A DNA stretch of 32,181 nucleotides from an uncultured Afifella sp. (GCA_947259045.1 CAMYKZ010000002.1:92603-124783), one strand, 5' to 3'; positions 1 to 7,803 are shown, counted from the first letter of the stretch. Notes: generated by a model from the letters alone, not told the origin. Program-made: numbers and translations.

Positions 1-155
1 GTCATCCGGATCAGCGTCAGATCCTTTCGGCCCTGGCGGATCGCTTCATGGGCGGCAGCATGGGGAATAAGATGGGTGAAGCCCTCGAATGCGACCATGT
101 CGCCATCGAAGAGATTTTCGGCAACTGCATCCTGAAGGGTTTGAAATTTCGCCAT
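1..155 (-). CDS. pcaI: 3-oxoadipate CoA-transferase subunit A (partial, N-terminal 51 residues)
   Basis: Only the first 51 codons lie in the window; the gene runs off the left edge. The visible part begins MAKFQTLQDAV and contains GDMVAFEGFTHLIPHAAAHE followed by a basic segment and LTLIRMT. This is the typical start of family I CoA-transferase alpha subunits (PcaI/GctA-like). In the pathway this enzyme moves CoA from succinyl-CoA to 3-oxoadipate. The ATG at 155 lies 8 nt after the pcaG stop with AGGG just upstream, so it should be co-transcribed with pcaCHG, and that context favours 3-oxoadipate over glutaconate as substrate. A subunit-B gene is expected to the left. Family assignment is good; substrate is inferred from neighbours. 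Confidence 0.8.
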   Translation of the reverse strand, partial: MAKFQTLQDAVAENLFDGDMVAFEGFTHLIPHAAAHEAIRQGRKDLTLIRM

Positions 156-163
156 TCTGCACC

Positions 164-790
164 CTAGATATCGAAAAAGATGGTTTCGTTTTCACCCTGA
201 AGATGAATGTCGAATGTGTAGGTTACCGTGCCGCCAGGCTCGTCGCGATGTCCCATCAGGGTGGGAACACGGACCTGGTGCTCAATACGGGTCAAGACCG
301 GATCTTCCGCATTGGGGCCGACTTCATCGGCAAAATACATCCGGGTCTGCAGGCCCAGATTGATGCCACGGGCAACAACCCAGAAGGTGATGTGCGGCGC
401 CATCAGCCGGCCGTCCGGAAACGGCGCCCGTCCCGGTTTGATCGTTTCGAAACGATATTCGCCGGTTTCCATATCGGTCGGACAGCGGCCCCAGCCGGCA
501 AAATTCGGGTCGGCGGCGCCGCGCAATTCCTGCGGGCTGTTATAAAGGCCATCCCCGTCGGCCTGCCAGACTTCCACCATCGCATCGCGCAGGGGCGTAC
601 CGGTACCGTCGTATATCCTGCCGGTGACGATAATCCGTTCGCCTCTTGTCTGGCCATTTACCATCACCGACCCAAGATCGGCATTATAAACCCCTTCAAT
701 ACCGGAAAAATTGGGTGTGCACCCGATATGAACATAAGGGCCGGCGGTCTGGGATGCCGATTCCTTCAGCTGGTCCTGTTTCGCGGCCAT
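164..790 (-). CDS. pcaG: Protocatechuate 3,4-dioxygenase alpha subunit
   Basis: 208 residues, the usual size for the alpha chain of the intradiol ring-cleaving dioxygenase that opens protocatechuate to 3-carboxy-cis,cis-muconate in the cytoplasm. It shows the family pattern SQTAGPYVHIG near residue 12, the beta-sandwich core VTGRIYDGTGTPLRDAMVEVWQAD (split by position 55-78), and DPNFAGWGR at 94-102. As expected for the non-catalytic alpha chain, the iron-ligand positions are not kept: RAPF replaces the YPW motif and APHITF replaces the double-histidine motif of the beta chain. The ATG at 788-790 overlaps the pcaH stop by one base (TGATG), indicating translational coupling and equal production of the two subunits. 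Confidence 0.97.
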   Translation of the reverse strand: MAAKQDQLKESASQTAGPYVHIGCTPNFSGIEGVYNADLGSVMVNGQTRGERIIVTGRIYDGTGTPLRDAMVEVWQADGDGLYNSPQELRGAADPNFAGWGRCPTDMETGEYRFETIKPGRAPFPDGRLMAPHITFWVVARGINLGLQTRMYFADEVGPNAEDPVLTRIEHQVRVPTLMGHRDEPGGTVTYTFDIHLQGENETIFFDI

Positions 791-1527
791 CAGTTTCCCT
801 CCGTCCGGTTTTCAAACATTGTCGAACGGCGGCCGCGCAGGACGATATCGAAACGGTATGCGCGGCAATCCATCGGGATCGTATTGACCATGTCAAACGC
901 CGCAATCAGCTGGTTGATGGCGTCCCTGTCGGGAATTGTCGCCACAATCGGGCAGATCGGGATCAGCGGATCACCTTCAAAATACATCTGCGTGATCAGG
1001 CGCTGTGCAAAACCAAGGCCGAAAACGGAGAAATGGACATGGGCCGGACGCCAGTCATTGGGGCCGTTCGGCCACGGATAAGGCCCCGGTTTGATGGTTC
1101 GAAACTGATAGCTGCCATCGTCGCCGGTAATGGTCCTGCCGCAGCCGCCGAAATTGGGATCCAGCGGCGCAAGATAGGTTTCGTTCCTGTGCCGGTAACG
1201 GCCACCGGCATTGGCCTGCCAGACTTCCAGCAGCGCACCGGGTACGCCGCGGCCGTTTTCGTCCAGGACACGGCCATGGACGATAATCCGTTCGCCGATC
1301 GGATCGCCGTCGTTGGCGAAATTGCGGATCAGATCATTGTCAGTTTCGCCGATAATCTCATGGCCGAACACCGGACCGGTTATCTCCGATACCGTATTGC
1401 CGATCGACAGCGGCGCACGTCGGGGCGATCGTGCAATTGTCGACTTGTAGCCGGGCGTGTGGGCCGGCGGATGCCGGGTCCGGTCGCGCGCATAGAAGGA
1501 ACCGGCTTCGGGTGTCTTATTCGACAT
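790..1527 (-). CDS. pcaH: Protocatechuate 3,4-dioxygenase beta subunit
   Basis: 245 residues, catalytic beta chain of the non-heme Fe(III) dioxygenase. The four iron ligands can be assigned by motif: Y111 (GRYRH), Y150 (PGPYPW), H163 and H165 (RPAHVHF). Also present are [11 protein letters not shown] (118-127) and the C-terminal [12 protein letters not shown] place the start at the ATG at 1527 ([11 protein letters not shown]): it has a GGAGG Shine-Dalgarno sequence 5-6 nt upstream and overlaps the end of pcaC by 11 nt. The reading frame stays open to 1713, but that extension is out-of-frame pcaC sequence with no family similarity. Part of the pcaC-pcaH-pcaG operon. Confidence 0.97.
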   Translation of the reverse strand: MSNKTPEAGSFYARDRTRHPPAHTPGYKSTIARSPRRAPLSIGNTVSEITGPVFGHEIIGETDNDLIRNFANDGDPIGERIIVHGRVLDENGRGVPGALLEVWQANAGGRYRHRNETYLAPLDPNFGGCGRTITGDDGSYQFRTIKPGPYPWPNGPNDWRPAHVHFSVFGLGFAQRLITQMYFEGDPLIPICPIVATIPDRDAINQLIAAFDMVNTIPMDCRAYRFDIVLRGRRSTMFENRTEGN

Positions 1528-1936
1528 GTCCGCCTCCCCGGGAACTGTCGTCTGGTTCCATTTCGTCGAACGTCTGTTTGATGATCTTGATGGCATGGTT
1601 GGCGGCCGGTACGCCGGCATAAATCGCCACATGCAACAGGGCTTCCTGAATGTCCTCCCGTGTCGCACCGGTGTTGGCCGCCGCCCGCACATGCATGGCA
1701 ACTTCATCATCATGCCCGAGGGCGGCCAGCAAAGCGATCGTGACCATTGAGCGTTCCCGCTTGGTCCAGTGCGGCCGCGACCAGACCGACCCCCAGGCCC
1801 CTTCGGTAATCAGCGCCTGGAATGGCTCGTCGAAGGGGGTTTTGTCGGCTTCGGTCCGATCGACATGACGGTCACCGAGAACGGAACGGCGTGTTGCCAT
1901 GCCCTGATCGAAGCGGTTTGAATTCACCGTCATCAT
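1517..1936 (-). CDS. pcaC: 4-carboxymuconolactone decarboxylase
   Basis: About 139 residues, a standalone CMD-family protein. It decarboxylates gamma-carboxymuconolactone to 3-oxoadipate enol-lactone, the step between PcaHG/PcaB and PcaD. Family features are [13 protein letters not shown] (53-65), the all-helical core with [19 protein letters not shown], and the conserved [14 protein letters not shown] near 105-118. Start choice: ATG codons at 1936 and 1933, plus an in-frame TTG at 1939, are all possible; AAAGGAG ends 4 nt before the 1936 ATG and 7 nt before the 1933 ATG. First gene of the leftward operon, so its upstream region carries the pca promoter. The 3' end overlaps pcaH. Confidence 0.95.
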   Translation of the reverse strand: MMTVNSNRFDQGMATRRSVLGDRHVDRTEADKTPFDEPFQALITEGAWGSVWSRPHWTKRERSMVTIALLAALGHDDEVAMHVRAAANTGATREDIQEALLHVAIYAGVPAANHAIKIIKQTFDEMEPDDSSRGGGHVE

Positions 1937-2033
1937 CAATCTCCTTTGTCCACCCTATCTTGTTATGTGTTTTTGGTTATGTAAAATCATCATTTATCCA
2001 CTTTGTATAACCATTTGGATATGAATCGTAACG
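1937..2033. promoter_or_regulatory. Divergent pcaC/pcaQ promoter region with PcaQ-type box
   Basis: This 97-nt AT-rich gap separates pcaC (minus) from pcaQ (plus). At 2007-2022 it holds ATAACC-N4-GGATAT, close to the ATAACC-N4-GGTTAA dyad I recall for PcaQ in Sinorhizobium meliloti; the left half is exact and the right half matches at four of six bases. A further GGTTAT half-site lies at 1975-1980. The box sits 11 nt before the pcaQ start, which would suit autoregulation, and about 70 nt upstream of pcaC, a usual place for LysR-type activation by beta-carboxymuconate. The match is seen in the sequence; the binding is inferred. Confidence 0.6.
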
Positions 2034-2966
2034 ATGAACTTACATTCACGTATAAAATTCAGGCATTTGCAATGCTTTCTTGAAGTCGCCCGTCAACGAA
2101 GCGTCAATCAGGCAGCGGCGACGCTTGCCATCAGTCAGCCTGCAGTATCCAAAACGCTCCGTGAATTGGAGGAAACCCTGGACGTGAAACTGTTTGACCG
2201 CGTCGGCCGAGGTGTCCAGCTGACCGGGTTCGGTGACGTTTTCCTGCGTTACGCGGGCGCAAGCGTCTCCGCTTTGAGGCAGGGCGTGGATTCGATTGCC
2301 CAGGCGCGGGCAACCGGCGGTGTCACCGTTTCCGTCGGCGCATTGCCGACCGTGTCGTCCGGTGTGCTCCCCAATGCCGTCCGGCAATTCAAGCAGGATG
2401 CAACCGGCACCATCGTCAGGGTGATAACAGGCGAAACCGAAGCCCTGAGGTCGCTGTTGCAGGTCGGCGAACTGGATCTGGTTGTCGGCAGGCTCGGTTC
2501 TCCGGAACGGATGACGGGCCTGTCTTTTGAACACCTCTATTCAGACCATATCGGATTTTTCGTCCGTCCCGGCCATCCGCTGCTGTCAGCCGATCCGTTC
2601 GATCTTGTCGCGATTTCCAACTACACCGTACTGATGCCGACGCAGGGCGCTGTCATCCGGCCGACCGTCGAGCAATTCCTGATCACCAACGGCATGCCGA
2701 TGCCGCCGGACCATCTGGAGACCGTATCGCCCGTCTTCGGGCGCAGCTATACCCGCAATTCCGACGCCGTCTGGATCATTTCATCCAGTGTCGTCGCCGA
2801 GGATGTCGCAGACGGGCTTTTGCAGCCCCTGCCCGCAGACACGTCCGAAACGTTTGGCCCTGTCGGGCTGACCACACGTGCCGACACGCCACTGAGCCTG
2901 CCGGCCCTGATGCTGATGCAGGTTATTCGCGAAATTGCAGCACAAACCGCCGGGTCAATCAGATGA
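2034..2966 (+). CDS. pcaQ: LysR-type regulator of protocatechuate catabolism (PcaQ)
   Basis: 310 residues, standard length for LysR-type regulators. The N-terminal winged helix-turn-helix covers about residues 8-66 (FRHLQCFLEVARQRSVNQAA, then ISQPAVSKTLRELE, then LFDRVGRGVQLT). The rest is the periplasmic-binding-protein-like effector domain (about 95-300). The recognition-helix neighbourhood ARQRSVNQAAATL-ISQPAVSKTLRELE and the divergent position to pcaCHG identify it as PcaQ rather than a generic LysR. It should activate pcaCHG with a pathway intermediate as co-inducer. The ATG at 2034 lacks a strong ribosome site; an ATG 13 nt upstream is out of frame. Only 11 nt separate its stop from the end of the convergent small gene. 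Confidence 0.93.
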   Translation: MNLHSRIKFRHLQCFLEVARQRSVNQAAATLAISQPAVSKTLRELEETLDVKLFDRVGRGVQLTGFGDVFLRYAGASVSALRQGVDSIAQARATGGVTVSVGALPTVSSGVLPNAVRQFKQDATGTIVRVITGETEALRSLLQVGELDLVVGRLGSPERMTGLSFEHLYSDHIGFFVRPGHPLLSADPFDLVAISNYTVLMPTQGAVIRPTVEQFLITNGMPMPPDHLETVSPVFGRSYTRNSDAVWIISSSVVAEDVADGLLQPLPADTSETFGPVGLTTRADTPLSLPALMLMQVIREIAAQTAGSIR

Positions 2967-2977
2967 CCTCTTGTCGG

Positions 2978-3190
2978 CTACGCTGCAACCCGCTCTCGGT
3001 GACGGAACAGCCGGATAATATCCGCCCGGCTGACATCGTCGCGCTCCATCATCGACAACATCACCGGGTCCGACAGCATGTCCATCAGGCTTGGTTCGCC
3101 GCTCAGGTCCGCCTGCGGCAATTCCAGTTCAATGGCTGACGAAACAGGCTGTTGATCGGCCTGCGTTAAAAACCCTTTGAGAAGGTTCAT
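2978..3190 (-). CDS. Hypothetical 70-residue protein
   Basis: I do not recognise this protein. It is likely real because the ATG at 3190 is preceded by a very strong ribosome site (GGAGGTGG, about 4 nt spacing) and by an unusually AT-rich 150-nt leader (3191-3341) that could hold its promoter. The product has no signal peptide or membrane segment. The first 30 residues are neutral; the second half carries a Met-rich stretch (LMDMLSDPVMLSMMERDD, 35-52) and then a short basic helix-like tail (ADIIRLFRHRERVAA). It sits between pcaQ and pcaD, whose stops flank it closely. The Met-rich then Asp-rich then basic pattern suggests a small helical protein, possibly a protein-binding adaptor. Function unknown. 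Confidence 0.65.
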   Translation of the reverse strand: MNLLKGFLTQADQQPVSSAIELELPQADLSGEPSLMDMLSDPVMLSMMERDDVSRADIIRLFRHRERVAA

Positions 3191-3341
3191 TGTCCACCTC
3201 CATTGCGCTTCCTCGCAAGCGGAAATACCTAGTGCAACAAAACGGTGAATCTTTGACGTAAATAATATTTAAAGTTGTATTTTTTCATATTCGACCAGAA
3301 GCAGCAATCACCGACCGGCCTGAATCCTGCCGTGAAGTGCA

Positions 3342-4136
3342 TCAGACGAGCCGGTTTTCAGCCAGAAAATCACTGATCAGTCCGGCCAGGCGAACTGGCT
3401 GTTCGATACACGGCAAGTGGCCGGCGCGCGGAATAATTTCAAATTTCGCCGATGGCATGAGACCGGCCAGTTCGCGCACGAGATCCGGCACGGTCGCGCC
3501 GTCCTCCTCGCCGACAACGCAAAGAGCCGGAACCTTCAGGGCCGCCGTGCTGGCAGTGAAATCGGCATCGCGGATGGCGGCTGCAGTGCCCAGATAACCC
3601 TGCACGGGCGTGCGCTCCAGCATGTTGCGATAGGCTGCAAAATCAGCGTTTGTACCGGTCCGGAAGGCGGCTGAAAACCATCGTTCGAGGATCGCATCGG
3701 ATATGCCGGCAATACCGCCGGCCTCAATCGCCTCAATGCGCGAATTCCATAATTCCGCCGTGCCGATCCGGTGGCCGGTGTCACAAAGAACAAGCGCCTT
3801 TACGAGGTCCGGTCTCGCGGCCGCCAGCCCCTGGGCGATCATGCCGCCGACGGACAGGCCGACAATGACCGTTCCGGTAACATTCAGGTGATCGAGCAAC
3901 GCGGCCAGGTCATCGACGTGATCGGACATCGCATAGGGCGCCGGCGGCGCTTCGCTCAACCCATGACCCCTTTTGTCGTAGCGGACGAAACGGAAACCCG
4001 GTCCGAGCCGGGCAATTGTTTCGTCCCAGATCCTGAAGTCGGTTCCGAGCGAATTGGAAAAAACAATGGCCGGCGCATCGTGCGGACCGAGATCGGAATA
4101 ATGCAGAACGATGTTGTTGACTCTGACAAACTGCAT
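3342..4136 (-). CDS. pcaD: 3-oxoadipate enol-lactonase
   Basis: 264 residues, an alpha/beta-hydrolase that opens 3-oxoadipate enol-lactone to 3-oxoadipate after PcaC. The oxyanion-side motif FSNSLGTDFRIWD (26-38) and YDKRGHGLSEAP are typical of PcaD. The catalytic triad reads S95 in GLSVGG, D212 in GEEDGAT and H240 in RAGHLPC. The ATG at 4136 has TGGAGG about 8 nt upstream. It lies 21 nt after the ferredoxin-reductase gene on the same strand, so both may be one transcript. In the S. meliloti order that I recall (pcaDCHGB) pcaD leads the operon; here it is separated from pcaCHG by pcaQ and the 70-residue gene. No pcaB is visible. Confidence 0.93.
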   Translation of the reverse strand: MQFVRVNNIVLHYSDLGPHDAPAIVFSNSLGTDFRIWDETIARLGPGFRFVRYDKRGHGLSEAPPAPYAMSDHVDDLAALLDHLNVTGTVIVGLSVGGMIAQGLAAARPDLVKALVLCDTGHRIGTAELWNSRIEAIEAGGIAGISDAILERWFSAAFRTGTNADFAAYRNMLERTPVQGYLGTAAAIRDADFTASTAALKVPALCVVGEEDGATVPDLVRELAGLMPSAKFEIIPRAGHLPCIEQPVRLAGLISDFLAENRLV

Positions 4137-4157
4137 CGGGCGTCCTCCAATTGATGT

Positions 4158-5375
4158 CTAGCGAATGAACGGCTTCAGATTGACGTCGGGATCGGCGGCA
4201 GCGTCGCGCGGCAAGGTCCGGCCCAGCGCCAGCAAACGACGGGTCGCCATATGATCGCCGGGGCGATTGACGGAATAGGCGGCGCGAAGCGCGTCGCCGT
4301 CATAATAAAGCGCTGAAAATTGTCCGCCGGCAATATCGCCACGGAGTATCTCGTCATCATAATTCGCGGCAATACCGGCGATCTGCAATTTCAGGTCATA
4401 CTGATCCGACCAGAACCACGGCACAGCCTGATAGGCTTCGTCATTGCCTATGATGGAGGCTGCTGCGGTCTTGGCCTGATCGGTGGCATGTTGCACCGAT
4501 TCCAACCGCAACCGGCTGCCGGCCCAGCCATTTTGATGGTAGGTGCAATCGCCAACCGCCCAGATGTTGGCCGCACTGGTGCGAGCGAACATATCGACAA
4601 TCACACCATTTTCGCAGCTCAGACCGGCCTGTTCCGCAAGCTCGGTTGCCGGCACGACGCCGATACCGATGACAACCAGGTCGGCGTCGATATTGCCGCC
4701 GGCAGTTTCGACCGCTGTTGCCTTACCATCGCGGTCCGAAATCCGCCCGACCTGTGCGCAAAGACGCAGGTCGACACCCTTCTGGCGGTGGAATCCGGCA
4801 AAAAACTCTGAAACAACAGGCGGCAAGGCCCGCGCCATCAGCCGGTCGGCAGCTTCAAGAACCGTCACGGGTTTTCCGAATTTGCGCGCGGTCGCCGCCA
4901 CTTCAAGACCGATGAATCCGCCGCCGATGACCGCAATGCTGGCGGCTGAATTGAGACTGCCCATCAGCGCCGCGGCATCGTCATGCGTGCGCAGATAGCG
5001 CACATTTTCAAGGTCGGCACCCGGTATGGCGAGCCGGCGCATGCGCGCACCGGTCGCCAGGACCAGTTTGTCGTATGCGATCTTTTCGCCGGCGGCGAGC
5101 GTCAAAACTGCGCCAGCCGGATCAATCTCCACAACCGGATCACCGAGCCGTAACGTGATCCGGTTGTCCTCGTAAAAACCGGGCGGGCGGAACAAGAGCC
5201 GCTCCAGATCATACTCGCCGGTCAGAAACCCCTTCGACAGAGGCGGGCGCTGGTAGGGCAGATGCGGCTCGTCGCCGATCAAAGTGATGTCACCGCCGAA
5301 GCCCTGGCGTCGCAGGGTTTCGGCAGTGCTGAAACCGGCATGGCCGGCGCCGACGATGACGATTCGTTCCGACAT
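4158..5375 (-). CDS. FAD/NAD-dependent ferredoxin reductase (BphA4/rubredoxin-reductase type)
   Basis: 405 residues, the usual size for the flavin reductases that pass electrons from NADH to a ferredoxin or rubredoxin, often serving a Rieske oxygenase or a P450. The FAD dinucleotide-binding motif is at 7-14 (IVGAGHAG), followed by PYQRPPLSK (40-48). The NAD-binding Rossmann motif VIGGGFIGLEVAA is at 149-161, and the second FAD motif IWAVGDC is at 271-277. A C-terminal reductase domain carries WFWSDQYDLKLQIAG. The neighbouring pcaD suggests aromatic catabolism, but the window contains neither the ferredoxin nor the oxygenase, so the redox partner is unknown. The ATG at 5375 begins the likely reductase-pcaD transcript. 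Confidence 0.88.
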   Translation of the reverse strand: MSERIVIVGAGHAGFSTAETLRRQGFGGDITLIGDEPHLPYQRPPLSKGFLTGEYDLERLLFRPPGFYEDNRITLRLGDPVVEIDPAGAVLTLAAGEKIAYDKLVLATGARMRRLAIPGADLENVRYLRTHDDAAALMGSLNSAASIAVIGGGFIGLEVAATARKFGKPVTVLEAADRLMARALPPVVSEFFAGFHRQKGVDLRLCAQVGRISDRDGKATAVETAGGNIDADLVVIGIGVVPATELAEQAGLSCENGVIVDMFARTSAANIWAVGDCTYHQNGWAGSRLRLESVQHATDQAKTAAASIIGNDEAYQAVPWFWSDQYDLKLQIAGIAANYDDEILRGDIAGGQFSALYYDGDALRAAYSVNRPGDHMATRRLLALGRTLPRDAAADPDVNLKPFIR

Positions 5376-5481
5376 GCTCTCAGTCTACATGGTCAGGGAA
5401 CCTACAGGCTAATGCAGACCGGCGCAGAAAAACATCCTGAATGCAGCACGGGCGCTCCCGATTACGACAGCGCCCGGCCTA

Positions 5482-5503
5482 CCGCTTTTGGGAGGGAAAG
5501 CGG
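5482..5503 (-). terminator. Hairpin after the ABC-ATPase remnant
   Basis: A 7-bp stem (CCGCTTT at 5482-5488 pairing with AAAGCGG at 5497-5503) encloses an 8-nt loop. It begins 1 nt after the stop codon of the minus-strand ABC-ATPase remnant. There is no run of T after the stem on that strand, so it is a weak terminator candidate, probably a leftover of the original operon end. Confidence 0.45.
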
Positions 5504-5504
5504 C

Positions 5505-5660
5505 TTAACGAATCCGCGCCCCGCCATCGGTAAACAGGAACGCCCGTTCCGGCGGGATGCCGACCTGGACATTTTCGCCCGGTTTGGTGGCGCCATAGCC
5601 CTTTTCCTCAATAACAATCGGTTCGCCCGACGGAGAATGGGCATAAATATAGGAAAGGCC
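5505..5660 (-). pseudogene. Sugar ABC-transporter ATPase gene remnant (C-terminal TOBE part only)
   Basis: The last 51 codons, from GLSYIYAHSPSGEP to the C-terminal FLFTDGGARIR and TAA, match the end of MalK/LacK/UgpC-type ATPases: a TOBE-domain beta strand, an acidic turn, PGENVQVGIPPE, then the LF..GG.RI ending. Full members have about 350 residues with Walker A and ABC signature motifs. The same frame stays open rightward to 6278, but that stretch is antisense to beta-galactosidase sequence and contains no Walker A or LSGGQ. The gene is therefore cut off near 5660. It probably belonged to a lactose/galactoside importer. The lacK identity is inferred from the adjoining GH42 fragment. Confidence 0.75.
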
Positions 5661-5663
5661 GCA

Positions 5664-6233
5664 CCGGCGCCTGAAAACTTTGCCACGAAGTTGCGCGCCT
5701 TTGACGGCATTGCCTGCCTTGGGCCGCGCTTTGGCTCCAAGACTGCCGATTTCCAGATCCCGGCTGACCTGCCGCCCGGTCTGCCGCCAGACCTGCTCGA
5801 CTTCAAGATCACCCGGGTGGAAAGCCTTCATCCGCAACTTGCCCTGCCGCTGGACGGCAAAGATGCCGGAGAAATTGTCCGGTGGCGCGAATTCGGCCGC
5901 GGCGTTGCAGACATTGTCGCGCGGTTTGCCGACAAGGAGCCGTTTCTCGCCAGGCAGGACGATATTTTCTATTGTTGCGGCTGGCCTGATGAGCGGGCAG
6001 CGGATAATCTGGTGACGATGCTTTGTGACCGAGCCCATGTCGAGACTGCCCGCATGCCGGAAGGCGTGCGGCGACAGCAGCGCGGGCGCACCCGCATCTA
6101 TACGAATTACGGCACAGAATCCGCTGATCTCGGTGCGCTGGAGCCCGGCACGGATTTTTTCCTTGATGGACAGATCATTCCGCCGGCCGGTGTCAGCATC
6201 GTGATATCCGATAATCAGGCCGGGCCTGCCTGA
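5664..6233 (+). pseudogene. GH42 beta-galactosidase gene remnant (C-terminal part only)
   Basis: About 189 codons in one intact frame match the C-terminal third of family 42 beta-galactosidases. Signs are LGPRFGSKTADFQIPADLPP (5718-5777), TRVESL, VRWREF, then a glutamine-amidotransferase-like fold ending DIFYCCGWPDERAADNL. The terminal beta domain follows (PEGVRRQQRG, TNYGTESADLG, FFLDG, IPPAGV). Complete enzymes have about 640-690 residues; the catalytic TIM barrel with both glutamates is missing. The frame happens to be open leftward to 5262, but there it is antisense to other genes, so I see no genuine start. The TGA at 6231-6233 is 1 nt before the dgoK ATG, the spacing expected of an old lacZ-dgoK operon. 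Confidence 0.82.
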
Positions 6234-6234
6234 G

Positions 6235-7170
6235 ATGCACGGCGATGTTCCCGATATGATTGCGGTCGACTGGGGCACAACCTCATTTCGCGCTTACCGG
6301 TTGGGCCCGGACGGCGGTGTCCTCGATCAGACACGATCCGCAGCAGGCATCCTCTCCATTGAAGCCGGAGGGTTTTCCGCAGTGCTCGACAAGCATGTCG
6401 GTTCATGGATCAATGGCGGAAGCAAGACGCCGATCATCATGAGCGGCATGATCGGCAGCCGGCAAGGCTGGATCGAAGCACCCTATATTTCCATGCCGGC
6501 ATCTTTGGATGATATTGCAGCCGGACTGGCATCCGTCCCCCATGACGGGCCGGCCAATGTGCTGATCGTTCCCGGTCTGTCGCTCGATACCGGAGCGATG
6601 CCCGATGTCATGCGCGGCGAGGAAACGCAGATCTACGGCGCCATGCGGCTGCACGGACAGGCGAATAGCACCTTCGTTTTACCTGGCACTCACAGCAAAT
6701 GGGTTTCGGCAAGCGACGGCCAGATCCGGCAATTCGCCACCTATATGACTGGCGAAGTCTTTGCCGCTCTCAGCGGGCACACGATACTCGGCAGACTGAT
6801 GGCGGAGCGGGCGGAGCTGCATCCGGAAGGATTCCGGCAGGGCCTGGACGATGGCCGCGCAGCGGGCGAGCCGGGCGCCCTTCTGCATCGCCTGTTCGGC
6901 GCCCGCACCCGGGCGCTGTTCGGACAGTTGGCAGCGGATGCCGTCGCGGACTATCTGAGCGGCATGTTGATCGGCGCTGAATTTGCCGATGCAGCATCCC
7001 GTTTCGATAGACCGATTTTCATCGTCGGCGCCTCCGGCCTTGCCGAGCGCTATCTGTTGGCGGCAGAGCGTTTCGGATTGGCGGCAGAGCGGATTGACCC
7101 GGATTGTGCGGCGGCGGGCCTTTATGCCATCGCCTGCCGGGCCGGCCTGATGGACCCGGGGAAAGGATAA
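6235..7170 (+). CDS. dgoK: 2-dehydro-3-deoxygalactonokinase
   Basis: 311 residues, the normal size for DgoK, which phosphorylates 2-keto-3-deoxygalactonate with ATP in the De Ley-Doudoroff pathway. It shows the ASKHA-type phosphate loop VDWGTTSFRAY (11-21), MSGMIGSRQGW (69-79), the family signatures MRGEETQIYGA (125-135) and LPGTHSKWV (149-157), and the C-terminal GASGLAERY. The ATG at 6235 follows the beta-galactosidase remnant by one base; an internal ATG at 6256 (MIAVDWGTT) would also give a full kinase. dgoA begins 3 nt downstream. Because the upstream genes are truncated, the original promoter may be lost, and I cannot see a clear replacement. Confidence 0.95.
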   Translation: MHGDVPDMIAVDWGTTSFRAYRLGPDGGVLDQTRSAAGILSIEAGGFSAVLDKHVGSWINGGSKTPIIMSGMIGSRQGWIEAPYISMPASLDDIAAGLASVPHDGPANVLIVPGLSLDTGAMPDVMRGEETQIYGAMRLHGQANSTFVLPGTHSKWVSASDGQIRQFATYMTGEVFAALSGHTILGRLMAERAELHPEGFRQGLDDGRAAGEPGALLHRLFGARTRALFGQLAADAVADYLSGMLIGAEFADAASRFDRPIFIVGASGLAERYLLAAERFGLAAERIDPDCAAAGLYAIACRAGLMDPGKG

Positions 7171-7173
7171 AGA

Positions 7174-7803
7174 ATGAACCCCTTCGATCGTGCAGTCGAT
7201 CATTTGCCGCTGGTGGCAATATTGCGCGGACTGACACCCGACGACGCTGAAGCCGTTGGCGATGTCCTTGTCGAAGCCGGCTTTCGGCTGATCGAAATTC
7301 CGCTGAATTCGCCAGACCCGCTTATTTCAATTGGCAAACTTGCCGGCCGCTATGGCGACGATGTCATCATCGGCGCCGGCACGGTGATGTCGCGGAAGGC
7401 CGCTCAGGACGTGATCGACCAGCGCGGCCGGTTGATTGTGATGCCGCACAGCGACCCGGCGATTATCACTGCGGCAAAGCAGGCCGGCGCCTGGTGTGTC
7501 CCGGGCGTCGCCACGCCAACGGAAGGGTTTGCCGCCTTTGCCGCCGGCGCCGATGCCGTCAAATTGTTTCCCGGCGAAGCGCTGCCACCCGGCGTGGTGA
7601 AATCCTGGCGCTCGGTGTTTCCGAAATCATTGCGGCTTTTGCCGGTCGGCGGTATCAGCGTCGACAATATGGCAGAATATGCCGCCGCCGGCGCAAGCGG
7701 ATTCGGCATTGGGTCGTCATTGTTCAAGGCCGGCAAGAGCCTTGAGCAGATAAAAGCTGACGCAAAGCGATTTGTCGCCGCATGGCGCAAAATCGGCAAA
7801 TAG
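7174..7803 (+). CDS. dgoA: 2-dehydro-3-deoxy-6-phosphogalactonate aldolase
   Basis: 209 residues, class I aldolase of the KDPG/KDPGal family, splitting 2-keto-3-deoxy-6-phosphogalactonate into pyruvate and glyceraldehyde 3-phosphate. The motif VAILRGLTPDDA (14-25), the general acid/base E41 in LIEIPLNSP, IGAGTV (66-71), and the Schiff-base lysine K130 in ADAVKLFPGE are all present, as is LLPVGGIS near 155-162. AAAGGA lies 6 nt before the ATG. It sits 3 nt after dgoK and 21 nt before the dehydrogenase gene, so it is the middle of a tight operon. Pairing with DgoK favours the galacto over the gluco form of the substrate. Confidence 0.94.
   Translation: MNPFDRAVDHLPLVAILRGLTPDDAEAVGDVLVEAGFRLIEIPLNSPDPLISIGKLAGRYGDDVIIGAGTVMSRKAAQDVIDQRGRLIVMPHSDPAIITAAKQAGAWCVPGVATPTEGFAAFAAGADAVKLFPGEALPPGVVKSWRSVFPKSLRLLPVGGISVDNMAEYAAAGASGFGIGSSLFKAGKSLEQIKADAKRFVAAWRKIGK

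Noticed and set aside
5262..6233. A long plus-strand open frame of 323 codons covering the region before dgoK
   Set aside because: The left 134 codons are antisense to the ferredoxin reductase and the ABC-ATPase remnant; only the part from about 5664 has family similarity (GH42). It is reported as a remnant rather than a full gene.
5505..6278. A 257-codon minus-strand open frame that could look like a complete protein
   Set aside because: Only its last 51 codons resemble an ABC-ATPase C-terminus. The rest is the reverse of beta-galactosidase sequence, with no Walker A or signature motif.
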